A stretch of DNA of 46,898 bases from Proteobacteria bacterium UBA2383 (GCA_002343485.1 DDST01000181.1:1-46898); one strand, 5' to 3'. Numbered from the stretch's first letter, positions 8,952-18,424 are shown. The notes: a model not told the origin generated them from the letters alone. A program made the numbers and translations.

Positions 8952-10141
8952 ATGTCGCTGCATTCTTGTATCGTGATAAAACACCCCAGGCCGGCGAAAG
9001 CCGGAGCGCGCTGCCATTTCCCGATCCGTGGGTTCTGATGGCGGCCTTGCTGTTGCTCGCGTTGGGTTTGTTGATGGTCACTTCGGCGTCGATGCCAATT
9101 GCTCACCGGGAGACCGGCCAGCCCTTCTATTTCCTGATCCGGCAAGGCGCTTTCGTCTTGATTGGTCTATTCGCTGCAGGCGCGGTCTTTCAGATTCCGC
9201 TGGCGCGCTGGCAGCAGGCAAGTCCGCTGTTGTTAATGGTAGCTATTGGATTACTGGTGCTGGTGCTGATACCAGGAATTGGTAAGGAAGTGAATGGCAG
9301 TTTACGATGGATTCGCATCGGCCCGATCAATATCCAAGTGTCAGAAATCGCTAAGTTGTTTACATTGATTTATATCGCTGATTATCTGAAACGGCATGGT
9401 GCGGAATTACAGACTGCCGATTTCCGGGTTTCAGCGCTGGCGCTTCTGCGGCCTATGGCGGTGTTAGCGGTGTTAGCGGTGTTGTTATTGCTGGAGCCCG
9501 ATTTTGGCAGCGTGGTGGTATTGATGGCTGCCGCGATGGGTATGGTATTCCTAGCTGGCGTTAATCTCTGGCAATTTGGGACACTGATGATGGGCACTTC
9601 GGCAGTGATGGCCGTGTTGCTCTGGTCTTCACCCTATCGGCGGGCACGGCTGATCAGTTTTCTAAACCCTTGGGATGATCCCTTTGCCAGCGGCTTTCAA
9701 CTCACTCAGTCATTGATTGCGATCGGTCGTGGTGAGCTGTTTGGAGTTGGATTGGGTGAGAGTGTGCAGAAGCTTTTCTATTTGCCCGAAGCCTATACAG
9801 ACTTCCTGTTTGCGGTATTGGCCGAGGAACTAGGGTTAGCGGGTATTTTGACCATCATCGCCTTATTTATAACGCTGGTTTGGCGAGCATTTCATATCGG
9901 CCAGCGAGCCGAACGGCTGGGTAAGAAATTTTCCGCTTGGCTTGCCTATGGAGTCGGTTTGTGGCTTGGCATCCAGTCGCTGTTCAACATGGGTGTCAAT
10001 ATGGGCGTGTTGCCGACCAAAGGCTTGACCCTGCCCTTAATGAGCTATGGCGGCAGTAGTGTCGTGGTGATGTGCATGGCACTGGCGCTATTGTTACGGG
10101 TTGATGTGGAAACCCGGGCAAACAAGGTGCATAAGGAATGA
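8945..10141 (+). CDS. ftsW: Septal peptidoglycan glycosyltransferase FtsW
   Basis: FtsW is a SEDS-family polytopic membrane protein that polymerises lipid II at the septum with FtsI. The 398-residue sequence has about ten hydrophobic segments. Family signatures include the large periplasmic loop region ending in QSLFNMGVNMGVLPTKGLTLPLMSYGGSS, of which the PLMSYGGSS part is highly conserved, and FLNPWDDPF in the middle. The ATG overlaps the murD end by 7 bp, and its own TGA overlaps the murG ATG. Confidence 0.96.
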   Translation: MLNVAAFLYRDKTPQAGESRSALPFPDPWVLMAALLLLALGLLMVTSASMPIAHRETGQPFYFLIRQGAFVLIGLFAAGAVFQIPLARWQQASPLLLMVAIGLLVLVLIPGIGKEVNGSLRWIRIGPINIQVSEIAKLFTLIYIADYLKRHGAELQTADFRVSALALLRPMAVLAVLAVLLLLEPDFGSVVVLMAAAMGMVFLAGVNLWQFGTLMMGTSAVMAVLLWSSPYRRARLISFLNPWDDPFASGFQLTQSLIAIGRGELFGVGLGESVQKLFYLPEAYTDFLFAVLAEELGLAGILTIIALFITLVWRAFHIGQRAERLGKKFSAWLAYGVGLWLGIQSLFNMGVNMGVLPTKGLTLPLMSYGGSSVVVMCMALALLLRVDVETRANKVHKE

Positions 10142-11226
10142 GCAAGCAACGCTCAGTCTTGATCATGGCGGGCGGCACTGGCGGTCATGTGTTCCCGGCG
10201 CTGGCGGTGGCTGAGCGGCTGCAAGCGCATGGCGCGGCGGTGACTTGGATGGGTACCCGGCGTGGTCTGGAGGCGATCTTGGTGCCGAAGGCGGGTATTT
10301 CTATGGAATGGATCGGGGCTACAGGTCTGCGTGGCAAGAGTTTGCGTCAACGCTTGTTAATACCAATTATGCTCGGGCGGGCGTTGTGGCAGGCTGGCGC
10401 GATCCTGCGCCGTCTGCGGCCTGCTGTGGTATTGGGTATGGGTGGCTTTGCCAGCGGTCCGGGCGGATTGATGGCCCGTTTGCTGGGAATTCCGCTGGTG
10501 GTGCATGAGCAGAACGCTATCGCTGGATTAACCAATCGCTGGCTGGCGCGAATCGCCGGACGGGTATTTGAGGCGTTTCCAACTGCATTTCCAGCGGCGC
10601 GGCAGGCCGTAATCGTCGGCAATCCGGTGCGGGAAACCATTGCCAGCCTGCCACCCCCAAAAGAGCGGTTCGTCCGTCGCCAAGGGGGCCAGCGTCGATT
10701 GTTGGTATTAGGTGGCAGCCAAGGTGCGTTGGCGTTGAATCAGCGTGTTCCGCGAGCGCTGGCGCTGTTTAAAGAGAATGAACGCCCGGAGGTTTGGCAT
10801 CAGGCTGGAGGCCAGTTGCATGAGGCTGCTGAAGTTGCCTACCGGGAGGCTGGTGTACCGGCGCGATTGACGCCGTTTATCGAGAACATGGCTGAGGCTT
10901 ATGGCTGGGCCGATTTGGTGCTGTGCCGGGCGGGAGCGTTGACGATCGCCGAATTGGCGGCGGCAGGCATCGGTGCAGTCCTCGTGCCGTTTCCGTTTGC
11001 GGTAGACGACCATCAAACCGCTAATGCCCGGTTTCTAGAGCGGGATGGCGCGGCCTGCGTATGCCAGCAGGCAGAGTTGACAGCAGAGCGTTTGGCAGCA
11101 GTGCTTCGAGAGCTTTTAAACGACCCTGACCGGTTATTGCGCATGGCCGAAGCCGCGCGGCGGCTGGCGAAGGTGGATGCCGCCGAACAAGTGGCGTTAG
11201 CCTGTTTGGAACAAGTTGACCACTGA
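10138..11226 (+). CDS. murG: UDP-GlcNAc:lipid I N-acetylglucosaminyltransferase MurG
   Basis: MurG adds GlcNAc to lipid I on the inner face of the membrane and so makes lipid II. The 362-residue GT-B protein has the N-terminal glycine loop AGGTGGHVFP at 11-20. A second loop, GGSQGALALN, opens the C-terminal domain at about 193. The donor-site run RAGALTIAELAAAG is followed by FPFAVDDHQTANA. The ATG overlaps the ftsW TGA. It is the last gene of the unbroken overlapping run that starts at murD. Confidence 0.97.
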   Translation: MSKQRSVLIMAGGTGGHVFPALAVAERLQAHGAAVTWMGTRRGLEAILVPKAGISMEWIGATGLRGKSLRQRLLIPIMLGRALWQAGAILRRLRPAVVLGMGGFASGPGGLMARLLGIPLVVHEQNAIAGLTNRWLARIAGRVFEAFPTAFPAARQAVIVGNPVRETIASLPPPKERFVRRQGGQRRLLVLGGSQGALALNQRVPRALALFKENERPEVWHQAGGQLHEAAEVAYREAGVPARLTPFIENMAEAYGWADLVLCRAGALTIAELAAAGIGAVLVPFPFAVDDHQTANARFLERDGAACVCQQAELTAERLAAVLRELLNDPDRLLRMAEAARRLAKVDAAEQVALACLEQVDH

Positions 11227-11322
11227 GAGGCTGCGACGTGAAAGCTAACTGCATTGTGGTAGAAACCCGCTGACGCGCAATCGGCTGGCCCCATGGTTCG
11301 AGAAGGGGATTCTTTGTGGGTA

Positions 11323-11349
11323 ATACCATGATTTTATAGTGGTATTTTT
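11323..11349 (+). terminator. AT-rich hairpin followed by T-run between murG and murC
   Basis: ATACCA (11323-11328) and TGGTAT (11340-11345) form a 6-bp stem with an 11-nt loop. Four further Ts follow, interrupted only by an A. The stem is weak and AT-rich, so read-through into murC is likely. It could equally be an operator or a messenger processing site. The 164-bp gap around it is the longest within the mraZ-ftsZ run and holds no gene that I can see. Confidence 0.3.
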
Positions 11350-11390
11350 AATTATGATCTCTAATTGCAATCGCAAAAAACAACTGGTTC

Positions 11391-12845
11391 ATGAATAAAC
11401 CTGCACTGGCTGCCACCAGCCCTGAAGCGTGGCGCGATATGCGCCGGATTCGCCATTTACATTTTGTCGGTATTGGCGGAGCCGGTATGAGTGGTATCGC
11501 TGAAGTATTGCTAAATTTGGGCTACAGCGTGTCTGGTTCCGATCTACGCACGAGTGCAGTGACCACTCGCTTGGTGCAGTTGGGCGTGATCATTCGCTTG
11601 GGCCATGCCGCCGAAAATATCGCCGGTTGCGATGCCGTAGTGATCTCCAGCGCTGTGGCCGAAGATAATCCCGAAGTGGCGGCAGCGCGAGCAGCCCGGA
11701 TTCCTGTGGTGCCTCGCGCTGAAATGCTGGCGGAACTGATGCGCTTTCGCTATGGCATCGCTGTTGCCGGCACGCACGGCAAGACGACGACGACCAGCCT
11801 GATTGCCAGCTTATTGGCTGAAGGTGGTTTAGACCCGACCTTTGTCATCGGAGGCCGGTTGAACAGCGCCGGAGCCAATGCCCGTTTGGGGGCTGGCCGT
11901 GTTCTGGTCGCCGAGGCTGACGAGAGCGATGCTTCGTTTCTGTTTCTGCAACCAATGCTGGCGGTGGTTACCAACATTGATGCAGATCATCTGCCCACCT
12001 ATGGTGGCGACTTTGAGAGGCTGCGCGAGACGTTCATCGAATTCCTCCACCATCTGCCATTCTACGGGCTGGCCGTATTATGCGCTGACGATCCGCAGGT
12101 ACGGGCGATTTTGCCCTTGTTGAGCCGGCCGGTCTTAAGCTACGGCTTTGATGAAGATTGCGATGTGCGGGCGAGCGACATCGTGCGGGATGGTTTACGC
12201 ACCCGCTTTCTGGTCCGCCTGCCGCATCTTGCGATGCCATTGCCTATCACTTTGAACCTGCCGGGGCGGCACAGTGTGCTGAATGCGTTGGCGGCCATTG
12301 CGGTCGCGCACGAATTGGGGGTGCCGGAAACAGCGATTTGCCGGGCGTTGATGAATTTTCAGGGTATTGACCGGCGATTCCAACAGCATGGCGAGCTGAT
12401 TCTGCCTGGCGGTGGCCATGTAACCATGATGGATGATTATGGCCACCATCCTCGGGAGATCCAGGCGGTTTTAGAGGCTGTCCGTGGCGCTTGGCCGGAA
12501 CGGCGGCTCGTGCTGGCCTTTCAACCACACCGCTTTACCCGCACCCGTGATTTATTCGACGATTTCGCTCAAGTGCTCTCCGAAGTGGACACACTGATTC
12601 TGCTAGACGTCTATCCGGCGGGGGAAAAACCTATCGCCGGCGCTGACGGACGTAGTTTGAGCCGGGCGATTCGCACCCGGGGCAAGGTTGATCCGGTATT
12701 TGTGGAACAAACTGCCGATTTGCCAACCGTGTTGCCGGACCTGTTGAGCGACGGTGATTTGCTGTTAATGATGGGCGCTGGTGATATCGGGGCAATGGCG
12801 GCACAACTGGGCCGCGAAGGTTTGTCCATGGTCTCTCATCCCTAA
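11391..12845 (+). CDS. murC: UDP-N-acetylmuramate:L-alanine ligase MurC
   Basis: MurC begins stem-peptide synthesis by joining L-alanine to UDP-MurNAc with ATP. The 484-residue protein has the N-terminal HFVGIGGAGMSGIAE nucleotide-sugar fold, the Mur ligase loop GTHGKTTT at 127-134, and the central EADESDASFL and DADHLPTY motifs. The C-terminal part has MMDDYGHHPREI and FQPHRFTRT. It follows a 164-bp gap after murG. In many bacteria murB follows here, but the next gene is ddl, as in E. coli. Confidence 0.97.
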   Translation: MNKPALAATSPEAWRDMRRIRHLHFVGIGGAGMSGIAEVLLNLGYSVSGSDLRTSAVTTRLVQLGVIIRLGHAAENIAGCDAVVISSAVAEDNPEVAAARAARIPVVPRAEMLAELMRFRYGIAVAGTHGKTTTTSLIASLLAEGGLDPTFVIGGRLNSAGANARLGAGRVLVAEADESDASFLFLQPMLAVVTNIDADHLPTYGGDFERLRETFIEFLHHLPFYGLAVLCADDPQVRAILPLLSRPVLSYGFDEDCDVRASDIVRDGLRTRFLVRLPHLAMPLPITLNLPGRHSVLNALAAIAVAHELGVPETAICRALMNFQGIDRRFQQHGELILPGGGHVTMMDDYGHHPREIQAVLEAVRGAWPERRLVLAFQPHRFTRTRDLFDDFAQVLSEVDTLILLDVYPAGEKPIAGADGRSLSRAIRTRGKVDPVFVEQTADLPTVLPDLLSDGDLLLMMGAGDIGAMAAQLGREGLSMVSHP

Positions 12846-12877
12846 TTGCCAATTTCTATCTGATGGAGGAGAGATGC

Positions 12878-13828
12878 ATGCGACAGATACAACAGCGCAC
12901 AGCGGCACATCCGGCTGAATTTGGCAAAGTGGCTGTTTTGATGGGTGGCTGGTCGGCGGAACGGGACATTTCGCTGAAAAGTGGCAGGGCGGTGCTAGAA
13001 GCCTTGCGGGCACGCGGTGTGGATGCACACGGTATCGATGCTGACCGGCAGATTGCCCAGGCGCTGGCCAATGGTGGATTTGACCGGGTATTCATCGCCC
13101 TGCACGGGCGGGGCGGCGAGGATGGGGTGATCCAAGGTGCGCTGGAACTTCAGAATCTGCCTTATACCGGTAGTGGGGTACTGGCCTCGGCACTGGGTAT
13201 GGACAAACTGCGCACCAAGCAAGTCTGGCAAGGCGTGGGTTTGCCAACGCCTCCCTGGCGGCTAGTAGCGAGCTCTACAGAACTCGCTGCAGCCGCTGAT
13301 GATCTTGGTCTGCCGCTGGCGGTCAAGCCGTCTCGCGAGGGTTCTAGTATTGGTATCAGCCGGATCAACGAGCCGGGACAGTTCCAGGCCGCTTGGGAAA
13401 GAGCCACTGCTTGTCATTCACCCGTGCTGGTAGAGCCCTGGATTCAGGGCCAGGAGTATACCGGTGCTTGGTTGCAAGGTGAGACGCTGCCGCTGATCCG
13501 GTTGGAGACCCCTCGGGAATTTTATGATTACCAAGCCAAGTATCATGCAAATGACACATGCTACCGCTGTCCCTGTGGGTTGTCCAAGACGCGGGAAGCC
13601 GAATTGCAAGATTTGGTGCGCCAAGCCTTTATCGCTGTGGATGGTTCAGGCTGGGGCCGGGTGGATCTGATGGTCGATGATCATGATCAACCCTGGTTGC
13701 TGGAAGTCAACACGGTGCCCGGTATGACCGATCATAGCCTTGTACCGATGGCGGCCCGGGCGGCTGGCCTGAGTTTTGAAGATCTGGTCTGGCGTATTCT
13801 AGAAACCAGTTTGACGTTGCCCGAGTAA
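12878..13828 (+). CDS. ddlB: D-alanine--D-alanine ligase
   Basis: Ddl is an ATP-grasp enzyme that makes the D-Ala-D-Ala dipeptide used by MurF. The start at 12878 is chosen because GGAGGAGAG (12865-12873) sits at the right distance. An ATG at 12863 would place that site inside the gene. The 316-residue product shows VLMGGWSAERDISL near the N-terminus, KPSREGSSIGIS in the ATP-grasp centre, and EVNTVPGMTDHSLVP with the metal and substrate residues near the C-terminus. It lies between murC and ftsQ, the usual place for ddlB. Confidence 0.95.
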   Translation: MRQIQQRTAAHPAEFGKVAVLMGGWSAERDISLKSGRAVLEALRARGVDAHGIDADRQIAQALANGGFDRVFIALHGRGGEDGVIQGALELQNLPYTGSGVLASALGMDKLRTKQVWQGVGLPTPPWRLVASSTELAAAADDLGLPLAVKPSREGSSIGISRINEPGQFQAAWERATACHSPVLVEPWIQGQEYTGAWLQGETLPLIRLETPREFYDYQAKYHANDTCYRCPCGLSKTREAELQDLVRQAFIAVDGSGWGRVDLMVDDHDQPWLLEVNTVPGMTDHSLVPMAARAAGLSFEDLVWRILETSLTLPE

Positions 13829-13839
13829 AGGGACACAGC

Positions 13840-14649
13840 ATGCAGTTCGCAAAAAAGCGGCGTCGCCGGGGTGCAACAGTGCTTAAGCGCCAACCGGTCG
13901 ATATGCCGGGACAATGGAAGGCGATCTGGGGAACATTATTACGTTGGTTGGGGGTGGTGCTGGTTTTGACAGGAGTCGGTTACGGTTTATGGATTGGCGC
14001 AGAGAAGTTGCGTGATCCTAATGCCTTTCCGTTACGCCATGTTCGCATTGAAGGCGAGTTGCGTAACTTAGCCGAAGGGGATTTGCAGCCGGTTGCTGCT
14101 GAAGTTTTGGGGCAGAACTTCTTCATGGCGGACTTGGACGCATTGCGTACGACACTGGCGAACAATCCCTGGGTTGAGAAGATCATTGTTCGTCGCGGGT
14201 GGCCGGATGTAGTGGAAATTGAACTGCGCGAGCGGGTCGCCTTCGGTTATTGGGGTGACGGTGAAATGGTGGATGTGAACGGCTTACGGTTTAAGCCACT
14301 TGTCTTACGCCAACCTGGCCCCTGGCCACGCTTATCGGGTCCTAGCGGCCATGAAACGGCGCTGATCAAGACGTATGGGGACGTTCGCGCCCTGTTTGAG
14401 CCCGTGGGGTTGCGGTTGGCGAAATTGCGGCAGGATGAACGGCGGGCCTGGTGGCTGACCTTTGACAATGGCTTGGAGGTTTATGTTGGACGTGAGCAGT
14501 TCGAACAACGGCTACAGCGCTTAGTGCAACTTTATCCGCGAATCCTGTCTGCCCAGATCGACCGGATTGCGGTCGTCGATTTGCGTTATGGCAACGGCTT
14601 TGTTGTGCGGTGGAAGACGGCGGGATCGCCAATTCCGGTCGCGGGCTAG
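13840..14649 (+). CDS. ftsQ: Cell division protein FtsQ
   Basis: FtsQ is a bitopic divisome protein that recruits FtsB and FtsL. The 269 residues comprise a basic cytoplasmic tail (KKRRRRG), one membrane segment at about 32-51, and a periplasmic POTRA domain at about 60-130 containing LRHVRIEGEL and NPWVEKIIVRRGWPDVVEIEL. The beta domain runs to the C-terminus. The short 11-bp spacer from ddl and the order ddl-ftsQ-ftsA-ftsZ support the call. Confidence 0.95.
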   Translation: MQFAKKRRRRGATVLKRQPVDMPGQWKAIWGTLLRWLGVVLVLTGVGYGLWIGAEKLRDPNAFPLRHVRIEGELRNLAEGDLQPVAAEVLGQNFFMADLDALRTTLANNPWVEKIIVRRGWPDVVEIELRERVAFGYWGDGEMVDVNGLRFKPLVLRQPGPWPRLSGPSGHETALIKTYGDVRALFEPVGLRLAKLRQDERRAWWLTFDNGLEVYVGREQFEQRLQRLVQLYPRILSAQIDRIAVVDLRYGNGFVVRWKTAGSPIPVAG

Positions 14650-14674
14650 GCCGTTGTAAAAATATGGAGCGGTT

Positions 14675-15907
14675 ATGTCCAAAAAAGAAGATAAAAGCCT
14701 GATTGTCGGGCTGGATATCGGCACCTCGAAAGTCGTTGTAATTGTCGGCGAGGTCAATGTGAACGGCGCCATTGAAGTTGTTGGTATCGGTAGCCATCCC
14801 TCGCGAGGTTTGAAGAAGGGAGTTGTGGTCAATATCGAATCGACGGTCCAGTCGATCCAACATGCGGTAGACGAAGCCGAACACATGGCGGGTTGCCGGA
14901 TTCACTCCGCTTATACCGGTATTTCTGGCAGCCATATTCGCGGGCTCAATTCGCATGGTGTCACCGCTATCAAGAATCATGAGGTTACTCCGGGAGATGT
15001 GGAACGGGTGATTGAAGCTGCGCGAGTGGTGGCAATTCCGGCAGATCAGAAGATCCTGCATATCCTGCCCCAGGAATTTATCATTGATAATCAAGAAGGT
15101 ATCCAGGATCCGATTGGCATGTCCGGTGTGCGGCTAGAGGCGCGGGTACATATCGTCACCGGCGCTGTCAGCGCTGCTCAGAACATCGTGAAGTGTGTGC
15201 AACGCTGTGGATTGGAAGTCGATGACATTATCTTGCAGCAACTGGCTTCTAGCCGGGCGGTGTTGAATCCGGATGAAAAAGAACTGGGCGTTTGTCTGCT
15301 TGATCTCGGTGGCGGCACCAGTGATTTAGCGGTGTTCACCCATGGTGCGATCAGCCACACTTCCGTTATTCCCATCGCAGGCGATCAGGTGACGAACGAT
15401 ATCGCGGTTGCCTTTCGCACCCCCACCCAGTCGGCTGAAGAAATCAAGATCAAACATGCTTGTTGCCTCAAACATCTGACAGGATCGGACGAGCGGATTG
15501 ATGTGGCCAGTGTCGGTGACCGGGCTGCCCGGTCATTTTCCCGCTATGACTTGGCTGAGGTAGTGGAGCCGCGTTATGCGGAGTTTTTTGAGTTTGCCCA
15601 AAAAGAATTACAACGCAGCGGTTTCGAAAACCTGATGGCAGCAGGCATGGTATTAACCGGTGGTAGCGCCAAGATGGAGGGTGTTGTGGAGCTGGCTGAG
15701 GACGTGTTTCACATGCCAGTGCGTTTGGGTTTACCGCATGATGTAACGGGTATGGAGGACTTGGTGCGGAATCCGGTTTACTCCACAGCAGTGGGGTTGT
15801 TGCTGTTTGGTAACGAGAACCAGCCACTCAGAATGGGGCCGGTGTCGAGAGTGGGCCGTAAAGATTTATGGACGCGGATGAAAGGCTGGTTTCAGGGGAA
15901 TTTTTAG
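14675..15907 (+). CDS. ftsA: Cell division protein FtsA
   Basis: FtsA is an actin-like ATPase that tethers FtsZ filaments to the inner membrane. The 410-residue protein opens with VGLDIGTSKVVVIVGE, the phosphate-1 motif of the actin/Hsp70 fold. It contains LDLGGGTSDLAVF (phosphate-2) and VLTGGSAKMEGV (adenosine motif). The last 15 or so residues, including LWTRMKGWFQGNF, fit the C-terminal amphipathic membrane-targeting helix. It is separated from ftsZ by 54 bp, which includes a strong ribosome site. Confidence 0.97.
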   Translation: MSKKEDKSLIVGLDIGTSKVVVIVGEVNVNGAIEVVGIGSHPSRGLKKGVVVNIESTVQSIQHAVDEAEHMAGCRIHSAYTGISGSHIRGLNSHGVTAIKNHEVTPGDVERVIEAARVVAIPADQKILHILPQEFIIDNQEGIQDPIGMSGVRLEARVHIVTGAVSAAQNIVKCVQRCGLEVDDIILQQLASSRAVLNPDEKELGVCLLDLGGGTSDLAVFTHGAISHTSVIPIAGDQVTNDIAVAFRTPTQSAEEIKIKHACCLKHLTGSDERIDVASVGDRAARSFSRYDLAEVVEPRYAEFFEFAQKELQRSGFENLMAAGMVLTGGSAKMEGVVELAEDVFHMPVRLGLPHDVTGMEDLVRNPVYSTAVGLLLFGNENQPLRMGPVSRVGRKDLWTRMKGWFQGNF

Positions 15908-15961
15908 CGGTTGAGTCGATGAGCGTTTGGGTTGATGGCCACTGATTGAGGAGAGACAGTT

Positions 15962-17137
15962 ATGTTTGAGTTGGTAGATAGTCAATCAAAGAGTGAAGTG
16001 ATCAAAGTCATTGGCGTCGGCGGCGGCGGCAGCAATGCAGTACAGCACATGCTAGGCGCCAATATTGAGGGAGTGGAATTTATCTGCGCCAATACCGATG
16101 CACAGGCGCTGAAGATTTCCTCGGTACCCGTCACATTGCAAATTGGGAGCAATATCACCAAGGGGTTGGGAGCTGGGGCTAATCCCGAAGTAGGCCGGCA
16201 GTCGGCGCAGGAGGATTGCGAACGCATCAAGGAAATTTTGCAAGGTGCGGATATGGTGTTTATCACCGCGGGCATGGGGGGGGGCACCGGCACTGGCGCA
16301 GCGCCGGTTGTGGCGGAATTGGCCAGAGAAATGGGCATCCTGACGGTGGCGGTGGTGACCAAGCCATTTCCCTTTGAGGGCCGGAAGCGAATGGAAGTTG
16401 CGGTGCGTGGGATTGCCGAACTGAGCAAAGCTGTTGATTCCTTGATTATCATTCCCAACGAAAAATTGCTGACCGTATTAGGCAAGGCGGCCAGCCTGCT
16501 GGATGCTTTCAAGGCCGCCAATGACGTGCTATTAGGCGCAGTGCAGGGTATTGCGGAACTGATCACCAATCCTGGCCTGATCAATGTAGATTTCGCTGAC
16601 GTACGTACCGTGATGTCAGAAATGGGTATGGCCATGATGGGTACAGGCCGGGCGGTGGGTGATGGCCGTGCCCGCGAAGCGGCTGAAGCAGCGATTGCTA
16701 GTCCGTTGTTAGAGAATGTGAACCTTTCAGGTGCCAAAGGGTTACTGGTTAGTATCACCGGTGGCATGGATATGACCATTGGTGAATTCGAGGAAGTTGG
16801 AAACACGATCAAGGATCTGGCGTCTGACGATGCCAATGTGGTCGTCGGCACAACGATTGATCATGAGATGCAAAATGAGTTGCGGGTGACCATCGTCGCC
16901 ACCGGCATCGGTCAAGGTGCTCCAGCAGCCGCTAAATCAGCCAGCGGGCGCGACCGGGATAAGATTCCTGCTATCAATCTGGTGCGGGGCGATCCGGATT
17001 CACACTCCCGCTTCGGTGCACAGCGCTCGCCAGTGCGCCGGCCGGTGGGTGATGAGTTGAGCGAGCAACGAAACAACAGTGATGCTGATCTGGAGTATTT
17101 GGATATTCCAGCATTTCTACGCCGCCAGGCTGAGTAA
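15962..17137 (+). CDS. ftsZ: Cell division protein FtsZ
   Basis: FtsZ is the tubulin-like GTPase that forms the division ring at midcell. The 391-residue protein has the tubulin signature GGGTGTG at 106-112, the N-terminal VIGVGGGGSNAV nucleotide loop, and NTDAQAL at about 44-50. After a variable linker rich in polar residues, the C-terminal peptide LDIPAFLRRQ is intact; this is the binding tail for FtsA, ZipA and ZapD. GAGGAGAGAC before the ATG is a strong ribosome site. The tubulin signature is encoded across a run of nine Gs (16276-16284). Confidence 0.98.
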   Translation: MFELVDSQSKSEVIKVIGVGGGGSNAVQHMLGANIEGVEFICANTDAQALKISSVPVTLQIGSNITKGLGAGANPEVGRQSAQEDCERIKEILQGADMVFITAGMGGGTGTGAAPVVAELAREMGILTVAVVTKPFPFEGRKRMEVAVRGIAELSKAVDSLIIIPNEKLLTVLGKAASLLDAFKAANDVLLGAVQGIAELITNPGLINVDFADVRTVMSEMGMAMMGTGRAVGDGRAREAAEAAIASPLLENVNLSGAKGLLVSITGGMDMTIGEFEEVGNTIKDLASDDANVVVGTTIDHEMQNELRVTIVATGIGQGAPAAAKSASGRDRDKIPAINLVRGDPDSHSRFGAQRSPVRRPVGDELSEQRNNSDADLEYLDIPAFLRRQAE

Positions 17138-17436
17138 ACGGCACCTCTCAGGTTTACGGTCATTCCTCATCTACTCCAAGCCCTTTCCCAAGGAGGAGAG
17201 GGCATATAGGGATATAAGATTTTCGTAAGTAAGCAACAAATGCCGTTGCGAAAGAGAAACAAAAGTTGCCGTATCACCACGTAATGTGGTAGATTCGTTG
17301 CAGTGCATGAAGATACAGCGGCAGCGAGCCAACAGTATTGGTTGCTTAGGATTCTTATTAGCGAAGACCATCGGTATTCAGGCGATGATTCGCAGCATCA
17401 TGCTTCAGATCAATTGACGTGTTGGGGGGACCTAAG
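17138..17436 (+). other. ftsZ-lpxC intergenic region with a hairpin repeat and a candidate promoter
   Basis: This 299-bp stretch has no gene I can support. Its first part holds a hairpin repeat (17180-17203). Further on, TTGCCG (17266-17271) and TAGATT (17290-17295), 18 bp apart, form a moderate candidate promoter for lpxC. Between them is the inverted repeat ACCAC/GTGGT, which could be an operator. The lpxC ribosome site lies at the end. Confidence 0.4.
17180..17203. repeat. Dispersed hairpin repeat, copy R1
   Basis: GCCCTTTCC (17180-17188) pairs with GGAGAGGGC (17195-17203) over nine base pairs with one T-G wobble and a CAAGGA loop. The GGAGAGGG arm recurs at three other gene ends in this window (near 21411, 23060 and 33623). 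It lies 42 bp after ftsZ. No T-run follows on the + strand, so it is not a classic terminator. Confidence 0.55.
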
Positions 17437-18351
17437 ATGATTAGGCAGAGAACCTTAAAAAACGCCATTCGGGCGACAGGCGTCGGGCTGCATACCGGTG
17501 AGAAAGTCTATTTGACCTTGCGGCCAGCAGCGCCCGATGCCGGTATTGTTTTTCGGCGCGTCGATTTGCCTGAACCGGTGGAGATTAAGGCCTGTCCGCA
17601 GAATGTGGGAGATACACAACTTTCCACATCACTGGTCAGGGGAAAAGCTCGCATTTCCACAGTTGAGCATCTGCTGTCTGCCTTTGCGGGGTTGGGCATT
17701 GATAATGCTTATGTTGATGTGAGTGCTGCCGAAGTGCCCATCATGGATGGTAGCGCCGGGCCATTTGTCTTTTTAATCCAGTCGGCAGGTATTCAGGAAC
17801 AGAATACCCTCAAGCGGTTTATCCGCATTAAAAAATCGGTGATGGTCGAAGACGGAGATAAGCAGGCACGGTTTGATCCCTTCCCGGGTTTCAAGGTTGA
17901 TTTTACTATCGCTTTCGATCATCCACTGTTTCGTGGCCGTAATCAGCATGCGGTTGTGGATTTCTCAACGACCTCTTTTGTCAAGGAGGTCAGCCGGGCA
18001 CGGACTTTCGGCTTCATGCGGGATATCGAGTATTTGCGCGAGCGGCGATTGGCGCTCGGCGGTACCCTGGATAATGCTATCGTGGTGGACGACTATCGAA
18101 TTCTCAATGAGGACGGACTCCGCTATGAAGACGAGTTCGTCAAGCACAAGATTCTGGACGCAATTGGCGACTTGTATCTTTTAGGTTGCAGTCTCATTGG
18201 CGCTTTTACCGGCTACAAGTCGGGCCATGCGTTGAATAATCGCCTGCTCCGGGAACTTTTAGCCGACCGTGCGGCTTGGGAGGAAGTGACGTTCAGCGAT
18301 GAACGGCAGGCACCGATCTCGTATCTACAGCCGGCTCAGGCAACCCGCTGA
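17437..18351 (+). CDS. lpxC: UDP-3-O-acyl-N-acetylglucosamine deacetylase LpxC
   Basis: LpxC is the zinc-dependent enzyme for the committed step of lipid A synthesis in the cytoplasm. The start at 17437 gives MIRQRTLKNAI and follows a GGGGGGA ribosome site; an upstream in-frame GTG at 17419 would swallow that site. The 304-residue product has the zinc ligands His78 (VEHLLSA) and the HKxxD motif His237/Asp241 (HKILDAIGD). GVGLHTGEK near the start is a family signature. A strong terminator follows. Confidence 0.97.
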   Translation: MIRQRTLKNAIRATGVGLHTGEKVYLTLRPAAPDAGIVFRRVDLPEPVEIKACPQNVGDTQLSTSLVRGKARISTVEHLLSAFAGLGIDNAYVDVSAAEVPIMDGSAGPFVFLIQSAGIQEQNTLKRFIRIKKSVMVEDGDKQARFDPFPGFKVDFTIAFDHPLFRGRNQHAVVDFSTTSFVKEVSRARTFGFMRDIEYLRERRLALGGTLDNAIVVDDYRILNEDGLRYEDEFVKHKILDAIGDLYLLGCSLIGAFTGYKSGHALNNRLLRELLADRAAWEEVTFSDERQAPISYLQPAQATR

Positions 18352-18389
18352 GGCCCCGCTGGTTTCTATTTCCCCTTAGCTTGACATTG

Positions 18390-18424
18390 ACAGCTTTCCG
18401 GTCGGATCTGGGAAGCTGTTTTTT
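18390..18424 (+). terminator. Rho-independent terminator after lpxC
   Basis: ACAGCTTTCC (18390-18399) pairs with GGAAGCTGT (18411-18419) with one bulged base, and a run of six Ts (18419-18424) follows. This is a textbook intrinsic terminator. It separates the dcw/lpxC transcripts from secA. Confidence 0.88.

Noticed and set aside
12846..12877. Absence of murB between murC and ddl as a possible gene loss
   Set aside because: E. coli and many gammaproteobacteria also keep murB elsewhere, so this is ordinary.
15982..16851. A 289-codon open frame antisense to ftsZ
   Set aside because: It is a composition shadow of ftsZ: low-complexity residues, no family pattern, and no ribosome site.
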